Source: Candidatus Wirthbacteria bacterium CG2_30_54_11
GTDB lineage: Bacteria; Patescibacteriota; CG2-30-54-11
DNA: 9,264 nt
Reading direction: 5' to 3'
Assembly: GCA_001873755.1 (NCBI GenBank)
Contig: MNZT01000008.1
Span: 1-9,264, forward strand
Part shown: positions 1 to 6,035 of the stretch, piece after piece
How the letters are laid out: every line of letters begins with the position of its first letter
How positions within the stretch are numbered: position 1 is the first letter of the stretch
Translations under genes and position numbers: made by a program
The notes under the pieces: model-generated
Databases searched by the model: none
Told to the model about the DNA's origin: nothing
Seen by the model: the letters and a program-made list of their open reading frames with translations, nothing else

Positions 1-850
1 AAAAACCAAGCGTGATATACGAAGCGATCCTTTCATACCGATGCATCACAGCAGAAAAAACGCTGACGAGCACGAACATGGTCCAGAGGATCGCGGCATA
101 GATCAGGACCGAATCCCGTCGCACGCTGTCCAGCAGAATGCCCTTTTCGAGCGTATACTGCAAAACGGTAAAACGCGGAAGATACCCTATCCCCTGCATG
201 ACGATTCCGGTGAGGCAGATCAGAAGACCCGTATTCAACAGCCACAGGCGAAAAAAAGCCGTATCTCTCCAGGCCTCGGGAGACGAGATGATCGACGACT
301 GCTTCCACCTTGTTTCCACCTCCGAAGCCATTCTGGCATGCGGATCCATCTCCCGCAGTTTGGAGACACGGTAGAGCGCGGAGAGAAAGCCGACATGATC
401 GACCGGATTGATCACGATCTCTCGTTGCCGGCATTGGAGATAGATCACCTGATCGACGATCGGGAGACTGGCCGCTGCCCAGACCGCCGTATCCTGGGCC
501 TGACCGCTGAAATTACGCCAGTACGCCGAGACAGAGCGCTTCTTGTATTTTTTGACCTCGACGAGCGAAAGCGGCATGCGGTAGCGCTTCCATCCTATGT
601 GCAGGGTGAGGAAATCCCGATCCACTACATAATGCATGGTGAGCATGACCATGATGGCCATAAGACAGGCAATACCGAATCCGCCAGTCACCAGAAGTGA
701 AATGCAGAGCAGGAAAAAACGACCGCTGATCCCGCTGTCCGACAACTGCCCGGCAATGCCGATCGAAGCCCAGCCGCTCCCGGAAAGCAGCACCGCCAGA
801 AGGATGAGTGTTACAATATTTGCCCGGGCATTGAATCGGTATCGTATCAT
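1..850 (-). CDS. Multi-spanning membrane protein with PH-like domain (3' end outside window)
   Basis: The frame stays open from ATG at 850 to the window edge, giving 283 codons with no stop. Predicted layout: two N-terminal membrane segments (about residues 10-33 and 43-72), then a soluble stretch (73-165) that reads like a bacterial PH-like domain, then a linker and two more membrane segments (about 199-224 and 248-269). The PH-like signs are a YxVDxxxLxLHxGWKRYRMPLxxV stretch and a closing INPVDHxxFLxxL stretch. Its start codon overlaps the stop of the upstream glycosyltransferase gene as ATGA, so the two are probably translationally coupled and act together at the membrane. No enzymatic motif is visible. 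Known from the family: such membrane PH-domain proteins are mostly uncharacterised. Inferred: an accessory or regulatory partner of the glycosyltransferase. Confident that it is a gene, moderate for the domain. Confidence 0.8.
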   Translation of the reverse strand, partial: MIRYRFNARANIVTLILLAVLLSGSGWASIGIAGQLSDSGISGRFFLLCISLLVTGGFGIACLMAIMVMLTMHYVVDRDFLTLHIGWKRYRMPLSLVEVKKYKKRSVSAYWRNFSGQAQDTAVWAAASLPIVDQVIYLQCRQREIVINPVDHVGFLSALYRVSKLREMDPHARMASEVETRWKQSSIISSPEAWRDTAFFRLWLLNTGLLICLTGIVMQGIGYLPRFTVLQYTLEKGILLDSVRRDSVLIYAAILWTMFVLVSVFSAVMHRYERIASYITLGF

Positions 851-2541
851 ATGCCTTTTTCCGTCACCTTATAGTCGAGATCTTTGCCCATCATCAGTCT
901 GGTCTGGGCGTCGAGTGCCGGAAGCGCAGAAAAAAGGATACCCATGACCGGCATCATCAGCCACTGGAGGTAGGTCCAGGATTTTCTCCAGGGGGTCCAG
1001 TGCGCAGGACGCTTGGGCGAAAGTGTCGCATCGATCCAGATGAAAATAACCATCACCACCGAGGTAAAAGTCAAAAGGCGGGAAGTGAAAACCGGGAGAT
1101 TGTACCCCATGACCGTCTGGGCGAAATGAGGATTGATCTGCAGCGGCAGCAGAGTCCCCACTCCGAGGATGAACGGCAAGGTCGCCCAGTTGAAATAATT
1201 CGTGATGACTTCCCAGCTCGCGCTGAAGCGCTCCTTCAGGGGGATTTCCGTATGTTCGACGCACCGCATGATGACATAGGGCACGTCCGATGCACCCCAC
1301 GCCCATCGGCGGATCTGCTCATAGAGATTGCGCATGGCTGTCAGATACGTCCGTCCGTGCACCGCATCTCCGAAAACCGGAAGAAAAAGCGGCGCTATAC
1401 GGACCCGGTGTCCGAACCGGAAATAAACTTTCCAGAAAAGCCGGGAATCTTCCTGAATGACATCCACATCCCAGTCCCCTGCTTCGGTGACCGAATTGTA
1501 GGCCACAGCATAGCTGGACCAGCTCCGGTTTTCCCGATAATTGAGCTGCCGTGCCATCTGGATCTGGGTGCCGAGCGCGGACTGGACCCGGGCGAATACA
1601 TTGACCTTCCAGATGTTGTTGAAGAACATGGGGATCGGTTGATAGATGTGGACCGCTCTCTCGGGATCAGACGCATAATTGACCGACAGGTCTGCGAAAT
1701 ACCCCGGATGCATGCGATAATCTGCATCCAGGCTGGTCACGATCAAATTTGCGGAATTGATGCGTCCTGCCCGAAGTATCTCACGCCTGAACCATCCGAT
1801 AGCATACGCCTGATTGGCCGACTTGCCCGCCACCTCTCCGGGTTTCAAGGGATGGAAAGAAAAATACAGATTCGGCAGACGGCCTTTGGCATAATCCATG
1901 ATGAGCTGCTTTGCCTGTTCGGCATGGGGGTCGGCTGACTCCATGGCAAAAAGTATATGTACCCGGGAGAGAGGAAAATCAACGTGCATGAGATGCTCGA
2001 GGGTCGGCTCCAGGACCGCCATGGTCTCCTTGTACACCGGCACGATCACGAGGTGCTCGAGCTGTCCGACCGGGGGGGCAGCAGGATCTGAAACATAACG
2101 CACGATGCCTTCGTACTCTTCCTTCATATTGACGACTGCGCGAAAATCTTCCTGATGGCGCATGAACGCAAACGCCCAGAATATCCAGCTCCATACCTTG
2201 GCGATACCATGCAGAGGACGGGTGCTGATATGATGCTTCTGCTTCCAGGCATCAATCTCCAGCTTCAACCGGTCAGCGGTCTTCTGCACCTCCGGAGAGG
2301 ACAGATTGGCATAACGCTGCTCCCAGTCTACCTGGATATCTTTCTGAACGTAGAAAAAGCTGATGAACAGCCTCACCATATGACTGAACGTGCGAAATAC
2401 CCAGTACACCGCATAGCCGAGCAGCACATAGGCCACCATATCGGGTGCTATGGCAGAAAAAAGCGCCATCCATATGAGCATGAGCCAAGCCAGCGAACCG
2501 GGAAGGGCGCGCAGGGTATATTCAAGCTTCTGTCTGGTCAC
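847..2541 (-). CDS. Membrane-embedded family 2 glycosyltransferase
   Basis: 564 residues. Hydrophobic segments lie at about 15-50 and 113-127. The GT-A catalytic domain follows: VIVPVYKE (165-172, nucleotide-sugar binding), KPGEVAGKSANQA (233-245), the metal-binding DAD (272-274) followed by YRMHPGYF, the ED pair of the catalytic base region (364-365), and QIRRW (409-413), equivalent to the QxxRW acceptor motif of processive enzymes. Further membrane segments lie at about 448-468, 485-505 and 523-545. The order matches cellulose-synthase-like and related inverting GT2 enzymes that make or export cell-surface polysaccharide; donor and product cannot be read from the sequence. Start is GTG at 2541, after an in-frame TGA, with a GAGG about 10 bases upstream. 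It overlaps the next gene (ATGA). An inverted repeat lies in its leader. All five motif blocks are intact. Confidence 0.92.
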   Translation of the reverse strand: MTRQKLEYTLRALPGSLAWLMLIWMALFSAIAPDMVAYVLLGYAVYWVFRTFSHMVRLFISFFYVQKDIQVDWEQRYANLSSPEVQKTADRLKLEIDAWKQKHHISTRPLHGIAKVWSWIFWAFAFMRHQEDFRAVVNMKEEYEGIVRYVSDPAAPPVGQLEHLVIVPVYKETMAVLEPTLEHLMHVDFPLSRVHILFAMESADPHAEQAKQLIMDYAKGRLPNLYFSFHPLKPGEVAGKSANQAYAIGWFRREILRAGRINSANLIVTSLDADYRMHPGYFADLSVNYASDPERAVHIYQPIPMFFNNIWKVNVFARVQSALGTQIQMARQLNYRENRSWSSYAVAYNSVTEAGDWDVDVIQEDSRLFWKVYFRFGHRVRIAPLFLPVFGDAVHGRTYLTAMRNLYEQIRRWAWGASDVPYVIMRCVEHTEIPLKERFSASWEVITNYFNWATLPFILGVGTLLPLQINPHFAQTVMGYNLPVFTSRLLTFTSVVMVIFIWIDATLSPKRPAHWTPWRKSWTYLQWLMMPVMGILFSALPALDAQTRLMMGKDLDYKVTEKGI

Positions 2542-2577
2542 GAACAGTGGCCCTCAAGCATAAGCAATCCAAGCGGG

Positions 2578-2604
2578 AACATGGTAGAGGAAGAGTACCA
2601 TGTT
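2578..2604 (-). promoter_or_regulatory. Perfect 9-bp inverted repeat in the glycosyltransferase leader
   Basis: Arms AACATGGTA and TACCATGTT match perfectly and are separated by 9 bases. The element lies 37 bases upstream of the GTG start. No T-run follows on the minus strand, so it is not an intrinsic terminator. A weak extended -10 (TGC-TATGCA, 2615-2620 on the plus strand) sits just upstream and would put transcription start at the edge of the repeat. It may be an operator for a dimeric repressor or a leader hairpin. The repeat is seen directly; its role is inferred. Confidence 0.5.
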
Positions 2605-2651
2605 TTGGCCTGATTGCATAGCAAACAGAGCGTCCCTCCGCCCTGCCGGAC

Positions 2652-2674
2652 AAAAAAAACAGCCCGTGAGGCTG
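2652..2674 (-). terminator. Rho-independent terminator of the small Cys/His/Asp protein gene
   Basis: Read on the minus strand, CAGCC-TCACG-GGCTG forms a 5-bp GC-rich hairpin followed at once by eight Ts. It lies about 29 bases past the stop at 2703. It separates the small protein gene from the downstream glycosyltransferase gene, which therefore needs its own promoter. Confidence 0.75.
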
Positions 2675-2702
2675 CCCGCACCGAAACGTATCACGACGAA
2701 GG

Positions 2703-3191
2703 TCAGGGGACTTTTGCCCTGGGGTCGAGGTTCAGCTGAGAGAGATAACTGCCGCCCGGTTCCCACTGGCCCCCGCCATAGACCTCACGCAACCGCTGAT
2801 AGACATCTTCCTTTTCTACTATCTCTATGATGGCTTCCTGGTCAAATCCATACTGCGCACAGGAATAATCGAACCAGACCGCCTTGGTCCTCTCTTCAGC
2901 CCCGACGAACTGATGGACGATCCCGATGGTATGCGACGCGTGGGTCTCCCTCCCGTTCACCGTGCGCACAGGGATATTGATCCCCACCACATGAAGGGTG
3001 TCGATACCGCGCTTCCGCAGCTCCCTCCTGGCTGCAGCCGTATAGAAATCGCACATACCATGCGTGAACCGATCCAGCGGCTCTCGTTTCCCCTTCAGGT
3101 CCAGTGCCTGGCTGTGTATGCAGGGGGTGATATCGCGGAGTATGGAGACCACTTCATCAGGATGACGGGAGGGCATTCGCGGTTCCAGCAT
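2703..3191 (-). CDS. Hypothetical soluble protein with a possible Cys-His-Asp triad
   Basis: About 162 residues, with no signal peptide or membrane segment. I do not recognise the family with certainty. The pattern is suggestive of a papain/transglutaminase-like fold: a Cys opening a helix (HGMCDFYTAAARREL, Cys47), then a strand with His (HASHTIGIV, His87, with His84 as alternative), then WFDYSCAQYGF with Asp108. Cys, His and Asp come in the order expected for such a triad, but they are not proven catalytic. The C-terminus ends in REVYGGGQWEPGG. The frame runs further upstream, but that extension crosses the start of the divergent dedA gene and its own promoter, so the start is ATG 3191 or ATG 3176; the latter has a GGAA about 7 bases upstream. 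It has a clear promoter and its own terminator, so it looks like a single-gene unit. Confidence 0.75.
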   Translation of the reverse strand: MLEPRMPSRHPDEVVSILRDITPCIHSQALDLKGKREPLDRFTHGMCDFYTAAARRELRKRGIDTLHVVGINIPVRTVNGRETHASHTIGIVHQFVGAEERTKAVWFDYSCAQYGFDQEAIIEIVEKEDVYQRLREVYGGGQWEPGGSYLSQLNLDPRAKVP

Positions 3192-3218
3192 TAATTTTGG
3201 GTAGTAGTGTATCGCTAT

Positions 3219-3247
3219 AGTATACCAGATGTACTGTTTGCACTCAA
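3219..3247 (-). promoter_or_regulatory. Sigma70-type promoter of the small Cys/His/Asp protein gene
   Basis: On the minus strand, -35 TTGAGT (3242-3247) and -10 TATACT (3219-3224) are separated by exactly 17 bases, with an extended -10 TGG directly before TATACT. Transcription would start near 3212, some 20 bases upstream of ATG 3191. The -35 box overlaps that of the divergent dedA promoter. Confidence 0.7.
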
Positions 3248-3266
3248 ACATAATCATCCCTATAAT
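3238..3266 (+). promoter_or_regulatory. Sigma70-type promoter of the DedA gene
   Basis: -35 TTGCAC (3238-3243), a 17-base spacer, and a consensus -10 TATAAT (3261-3266). Transcription would start near 3273, giving a leader of about 46 bases before ATG 3319. It shares bases 3242-3243 with the -35 box of the minus-strand promoter, so RNA polymerase probably cannot occupy both at once. Confidence 0.75.
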
Positions 3267-3318
3267 GCATAGGCTTGTGTTCGCTTTTGCGTATGAATAT
3301 TCCGAAGGAGTACTCCTC

Positions 3319-3954
3319 ATGTTCGACCTGCAAGAGATCCTGCCCACGATCGGATATCTGGGGATACTGGCTGTCGTGTTCGCCGAGTCGGGCCTTCTCA
3401 TCGGCTTTTTTCTCCCCGGCGACGGCCTGCTGTTCACAGCCGGCTTCCTCGCTTCCCAGGGCATCTTTGATATCAGGACCCTTTGTCTCATCTCCTTCAT
3501 AGGCGCCGTCACCGGAGACAGCGTCGGGTATACCTTTGGCCACCGGGTAGGGAAAAAACTGCTCCAAAGGGAAAATTCCCTGCTGTTCCACAAGGACAAT
3601 ATTGAAAAAGCCCGCCTTTTCTATGAAAAACATGGCAAGATATCGATCGTCCTCGCCAGGTTCATGCCTATCGTCCGTACATTTGCTCCCATCATCGCCG
3701 GAATCGGAGATATGCACTACACCACATTCCTCTCTTTCAATATTATCGGCGGCCTCCTCTGGGGTGTCGGTGTGACCGTGGCCGGCTTCTTCCTGGGCAA
3801 GAGCATCCCGAATGCAGACAAATACCTCCTACCCATAATCCTCGTCATCGTCGTGGTCTCTGTCGCCCCCAGCGCCTGGCACATCCTGAAAGACAAGAAG
3901 AACCGTGACTCACTCAAGAAAGCGGTCAAGAAGCTCTTCACCCGCAAAAAATGA
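3319..3954 (+). CDS. DedA-family (VTT/SNARE-associated) inner membrane protein
   Basis: 211 residues, normal for DedA proteins. The family acts in phospholipid carrier recycling or flipping and in membrane homeostasis. Visible hallmarks: FAESGLLIGFFLPGDGLLF (residues 21-39, with Glu23 and Asp35, the re-entrant loop acidic pair), GDSVGYTFGHRVG (66-78), and ARFMPIVRTFAPIIAG (113-128) with the two essential arginines, Arg114 and Arg120. Further membrane segments lie at about 138-160 and 170-190, followed by a lysine-rich cytoplasmic tail. The start is fixed by AAGGAG at 3305-3310, 8 bases before ATG 3319. The frame is open upstream, but that stretch covers the promoter. The gene is monocistronic, with its own promoter and terminator. 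Which DedA subgroup, and hence which lipid carrier, cannot be told. Confidence 0.93.
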   Translation: MFDLQEILPTIGYLGILAVVFAESGLLIGFFLPGDGLLFTAGFLASQGIFDIRTLCLISFIGAVTGDSVGYTFGHRVGKKLLQRENSLLFHKDNIEKARLFYEKHGKISIVLARFMPIVRTFAPIIAGIGDMHYTTFLSFNIIGGLLWGVGVTVAGFFLGKSIPNADKYLLPIILVIVVVSVAPSAWHILKDKKNRDSLKKAVKKLFTRKK

Positions 3955-3979
3955 TTCTCAACCAAGCATTTCTGGTTTT

Positions 3980-4015
3980 AAAAAACCCCGCACTGCTAAA
4001 AGAGTGCGGAGTTTT
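3980..4015 (+). terminator. Rho-independent terminator after the DedA gene
   Basis: CCGCACT (3988-3994) and AGTGCGG (4003-4009) form a 7-bp hairpin with an 8-base loop, about 33 bases past the stop. Flanking A and T runs (about 3981-3985 and 4012-4015) extend the stem and provide a T tract on both strands, so it may work in both directions. Confidence 0.8.
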
Positions 4016-4029
4016 CTGCTCCAATGAAA

Positions 4030-4165
4030 CTCCTCGCAGCAAGCTGGCGAGGTATCTAAACAATACTAACTAATGTTCATTTCGCAGCACAGCTGCTGGG
4101 TATTTACCCTAAAAAGAGAATAAATACCTGTGGCCTGCCACGTCGCTCACGAACGACGTGGTAAC
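4030..4165. repeat. Cluster of hairpins with an imperfect direct repeat (REP/MITE-like?)
   Basis: This stretch between the DedA terminator and the tRNA gene has no protein gene but much symmetry. CCTCGC...GCGAGG forms a 6-bp stem at 4032-4052. GGTATTTA and TAAATACC (4099-4106 and 4121-4128) form an 8-bp stem. CCACGTCG and CGACGTGG (4138-4145 and 4154-4161) form a perfect 8-bp stem, extended by two more pairs. Two segments, 4034-4061 and 4082-4109, are alike: both begin TCGCAGCA, contain AGCTG, and continue GGTAT-T-A. This resembles repeats mobilised by Y1 (IS200/REP) transposases or a non-coding RNA, but no transposase lies in the window. Confidence 0.4.
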
Positions 4166-4246
4166 CCCTGCCCGCCTCCGTTCGGAAACTGCGGCGAGGC
4201 CTTGCATCTGTGTCGATGTACTTTGCTGCGTATCCTGTTTCTCAAG

Positions 4247-4323
4247 TGGCGCCCCCTGCAGGAGTCGAACCCGCAACCTCCTGGTTCGAAGCCAGGCACT
4301 CTATCCAGTTGAGCTAAGGGGGC
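4247..4323 (-). tRNA. tRNA-Arg (anticodon TCG), CCA encoded
   Basis: A full cloverleaf on the minus strand: acceptor GCCCCCT paired with AGGGGGC, D stem GCTC/GAGT (one G-T pair), anticodon stem CCTGG/CCAGG around loop CTTCGAA, variable loop AGGTT, and T arm GCGGG-TTCGACT-CCTGC (one G-T pair). The anticodon is TCG, which reads CGA and related arginine codons. The discriminator base is G and an A is at the position of A20, both expected for arginine tRNA. CCA follows directly at 4249-4247. The mature body without CCA is 74 bases (4250-4323). Confidence 0.95.
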
Positions 4324-4374
4324 GTAAGGAACGAGAAACATAGGAAAGTGCAAAGACGATGAGTCCAGGACTCG

Positions 4375-4422
4375 TCCTCCGAAGCCCTCCGAAGTGCCTT
4401 GACGTAGGAGGGCGAAGGAGGA
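4375..4422. repeat. Long two-step stem-loop upstream of tRNA-Arg
   Basis: TCCTCC (4375-4380) pairs with GGAGGA (4417-4422), and inside it CCCTCC (4385-4390) pairs with GGAGGG (4407-4412). The two helices are joined by an internal loop of GAAG against CGAA and closed by a 16-base loop. There is no T-run after it on either strand, so it is not a standard terminator. It lies between the 3' end of the ccdA-like gene and the 5' end of the tRNA gene, both on the minus strand. It is probably a dispersed intergenic repeat; its function is unknown. Confidence 0.45.
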
Positions 4423-4515
4423 AAGGGGGCAAGTCATCGCAGCCTCGCCGTAGTCTGACGCATGCGGACGTAGATCAAGCGTAAAGCGAAAAGTGCCAAA
4501 TGTAAAGATTAGAAT
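4423..4515. other. Short gene-free stretch after the ccdA-like gene
   Basis: No gene or clear terminator is seen. A palindrome CGCATGCG lies inside an imperfect inverted repeat around 4452-4475. AAGCG-type short repeats occur near 4479-4492. AGATTAGAATCT at 4506-4517 is palindromic but has too short a loop to be a convincing terminator. Confidence 0.3.
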
Positions 4516-5202
4516 CTAGGATCCGGCCAATGACCATAGTCCATAGCAGATGAGCGCGATCCCGATGACCGGATAGGCAACGAGGAAAAAATAACGCATC
4601 CTCGCCACTTGGGTTTTTACCTTGTCCCACACGAAAGCAAGTGCCAGGAATGGGATCAGAAGACCGAGACCATAGACGGTCAGCATGATGATCGGAGTGA
4701 CTCCTGCACCCTTTTCAACGGAGAGCGTCAGTATCGCGCCGAGGATTGGCCCCACGCAGGGCGTCCAGGCCAGAGAAGCTATGATACCCAGGATAAATGC
4801 GGCGAACAGGGAAGCAGACGAACCCACGTCCGCCTTCGGCGCCAACCGTTGAAAGGCCTTCTGAACCGGTGACAGATAACGCTGGAGGCGGCTTTCGAAC
4901 AGCTCGAACAGCGGACCCAGCAACGGCTGAAAGACGAACATGATCCCCATCACAATGATCAGAATGTCCCGAAGATCGCTGTAAGCATTCTTGGTAAAAG
5001 CACAGGACAGGACCGCTGCGCTGGAGCCCAGCAGCACGAACCAGAGCAGGAATCCTGCCCCGAAGGCCGCTGCTCTCGTGATGCTTTTCTGACGACCGAA
5101 AACCGCGCTTATGTAGAGCGGGAACAGAGCGATGACACAGGGGTTGATGAACGACGCCACCCCGGCCACAAAGGAAGAGACCAGATTTATTTGACTGTCC
5201 AT
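4516..5202 (-). CDS. CcdA/DsbD-type thiol-disulfide transmembrane protein
   Basis: 228 residues with about six predicted membrane helices. The two family signature cysteines are present: SFINPCVIALFPLYIS (Cys22, in the NPC..FP motif) and SLAWTPCVGPILGA (Cys149, in the TPC.GP motif). Between them lies a charged loop (about 100-128). The family carries electrons from cytoplasmic thioredoxin across the membrane to extracytoplasmic thiol proteins for cytochrome c maturation or disulfide reduction. Start ATG 5202 has only a weak GGA about 10 bases upstream. A minus-strand TATACT (5232-5237 on the plus strand) could be the -10. No thioredoxin-like or cytochrome c maturation gene lies beside it, so the partner is encoded elsewhere. 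A role with the nearby copper genes is possible but unsupported by operon structure. Confidence 0.9.
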   Translation of the reverse strand: MDSQINLVSSFVAGVASFINPCVIALFPLYISAVFGRQKSITRAAAFGAGFLLWFVLLGSSAAVLSCAFTKNAYSDLRDILIIVMGIMFVFQPLLGPLFELFESRLQRYLSPVQKAFQRLAPKADVGSSASLFAAFILGIIASLAWTPCVGPILGAILTLSVEKGAGVTPIIMLTVYGLGLLIPFLALAFVWDKVKTQVARMRYFFLVAYPVIGIALICYGLWSLAGS

Positions 5203-5330
5203 TCTGTTTTTCCAACATAACTAACCCATCCAGTATAACGCCTGTCCTCTGGAAAATCGAGCTCGTTGTTGACTCGTAGTGCCAAGTCGGCCAATATACA
5301 GATCGTCCAGTTCACATACACTGCCCAGGT
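5203..5330. promoter_or_regulatory. Divergent intergenic region, ccdA-like / phosphoribosyltransferase
   Basis: The minus strand has TATACT (5232-5237), a good -10 about 30 bases upstream of the ccdA-like start, without a convincing -35. The plus strand has TTGACT near 5269-5274 and AT-rich sequence (AATATACA) 18-20 bases further on, a weak candidate promoter for the phosphoribosyltransferase gene. No terminator or operator symmetry is seen. Confidence 0.3.
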
Positions 5331-5939
5331 ATGCCCCAAAGAGCCACTTCTGTCACAGCCTGCCACCTGGCCCCCTGTCTCCATCCAGCGGAAAAAGGAT
5401 GCCTCCACGGCATACCGTATTATCCGTACGTCGATGAACGGTCAATGCGGACCTGTATCCGAAATCTCTCAGATAGTGTCGACCTGAGGTCTTTTGACCA
5501 TATTTTCTATGTACTGCAGGGCGGGCTGTTCCTCTATGAGCAGCTGACCGCACTGCAAGTCTACCCCAGGAAATACGAAAAGCACTCTATCGAGTATCAT
5601 CGCCACCCGGTGAACGGCGACCGTCTGGTGGACAAAGCCCTGCCGGAAGGATTGAAAGGCAGCATCCTCGTCATCGATGATGTCTGGGATACTGCCCGCA
5701 CCGCCCGCCTGATCGTCGAAGATGCCCGCCGGCAAAGCGCTGTAACCTCTATAACTTTTGCTGTGGTAGCGTACAAGGATATCGTCCCCGAGAGGGTTGA
5801 GGTTCCGGACATAATTGTCTACGCTGCCGTGCAGGTAGAGAACCGCTGGCTGGGCGGCTGCGGCATGGATCTCGGGGTCGAAGGTCCGCTGAACCGCGAC
5901 TTTCGCCAGCTGCCGGTCCTCGTGGTCAAATGCTCCTGA
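5331..5939 (+). CDS. Purine-type (type I) phosphoribosyltransferase, start uncertain
   Basis: Up to 202 residues. The type I PRTase core is clear. VLQGGLFLYEQL (61-72) matches the pyrophosphate-loop strand and helix. ILVIDDVWDTARTAR (112-126) is the PRPP-binding loop with its acidic pair, Asp116 and Asp117. WLGGCGMDLG (173-182) resembles the C-terminal WxxGxGxD segment of hypoxanthine/guanine enzymes that stacks on the base. Likely reaction: nucleobase plus PRPP to nucleotide plus pyrophosphate. The usual DTG of the PRPP loop reads DTA (Ala122). The first 27 residues (from MPQRATSV) look unlike coding sequence, and family-like sequence begins only at IPYYPYVDE. The next in-frame ATG (5445) would cut into the fold, so the true start may be a rare codon near 5412 after AAAGGA (5394-5399), or the N-terminus is eroded. 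It converges on the beta-helix gene 96 bases away, with no clear terminator between. Confidence 0.8.
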   Translation: MPQRATSVTACHLAPCLHPAEKGCLHGIPYYPYVDERSMRTCIRNLSDSVDLRSFDHIFYVLQGGLFLYEQLTALQVYPRKYEKHSIEYHRHPVNGDRLVDKALPEGLKGSILVIDDVWDTARTARLIVEDARRQSAVTSITFAVVAYKDIVPERVEVPDIIVYAAVQVENRWLGGCGMDLGVEGPLNRDFRQLPVLVVKCS

Positions 5940-6035
5940 ACATCAGGCAAAAGACTATGGTGATCGCGTTCATCCCTCTGATCGCATACCAACTGTTGTC
6001 AAAACCAATCAACCTGGCGACTCCAACCAGTTTCA

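Noticed and set aside
41..700. A 219-codon plus-strand frame and a 133-codon minus-strand frame (33-434) in the left part
   Set aside because: The third-position pattern and the clear hydrophobic segments support the minus-strand frame from ATG 850, which is open through the whole region; the others are shadows.
1000..1938. 312-codon plus-strand frame opposite the glycosyltransferase
   Set aside because: The glycosyltransferase frame carries all GT2 motifs; the plus-strand product has low-complexity Arg/Pro/His content and no recognisable fold.
3229..3318. Upstream extension of the DedA protein by 30 residues
   Set aside because: The extension covers the -35/-10 region, while AAGGAG sits 8 bases before ATG 3319.
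3192..3599. N-terminal extension of the small Cys/His/Asp protein to 298 residues
   Set aside because: It would be antisense to the DedA coding region and would cross both divergent promoters; the extra sequence looks like antisense of membrane helices.
4138..4161. Hairpin CCACGTCG/CGACGTGG as terminator of the tRNA-Arg transcript
   Set aside because: On the minus strand the T-rich stretch comes only about 25 bases later, too far for intrinsic termination.
4030..4165. CRISPR array
   Set aside because: Only two imperfect copies with foldback structure, no regular spacers and no cas genes nearby.
4130..4437. Open frames on both strands running across the tRNA, one containing a PLAQLDRVPGFEPGGCGFDS-like string
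   Set aside because: These are translations of the tRNA-Arg gene itself; that peptide string is a well-known artefact of translating tRNA.
4516..5202. CcdA-like protein as part of the copper cluster
   Set aside because: It is on the other strand, has no copy of the CsoR operator near its start, and is separated from csoR by two unrelated genes.
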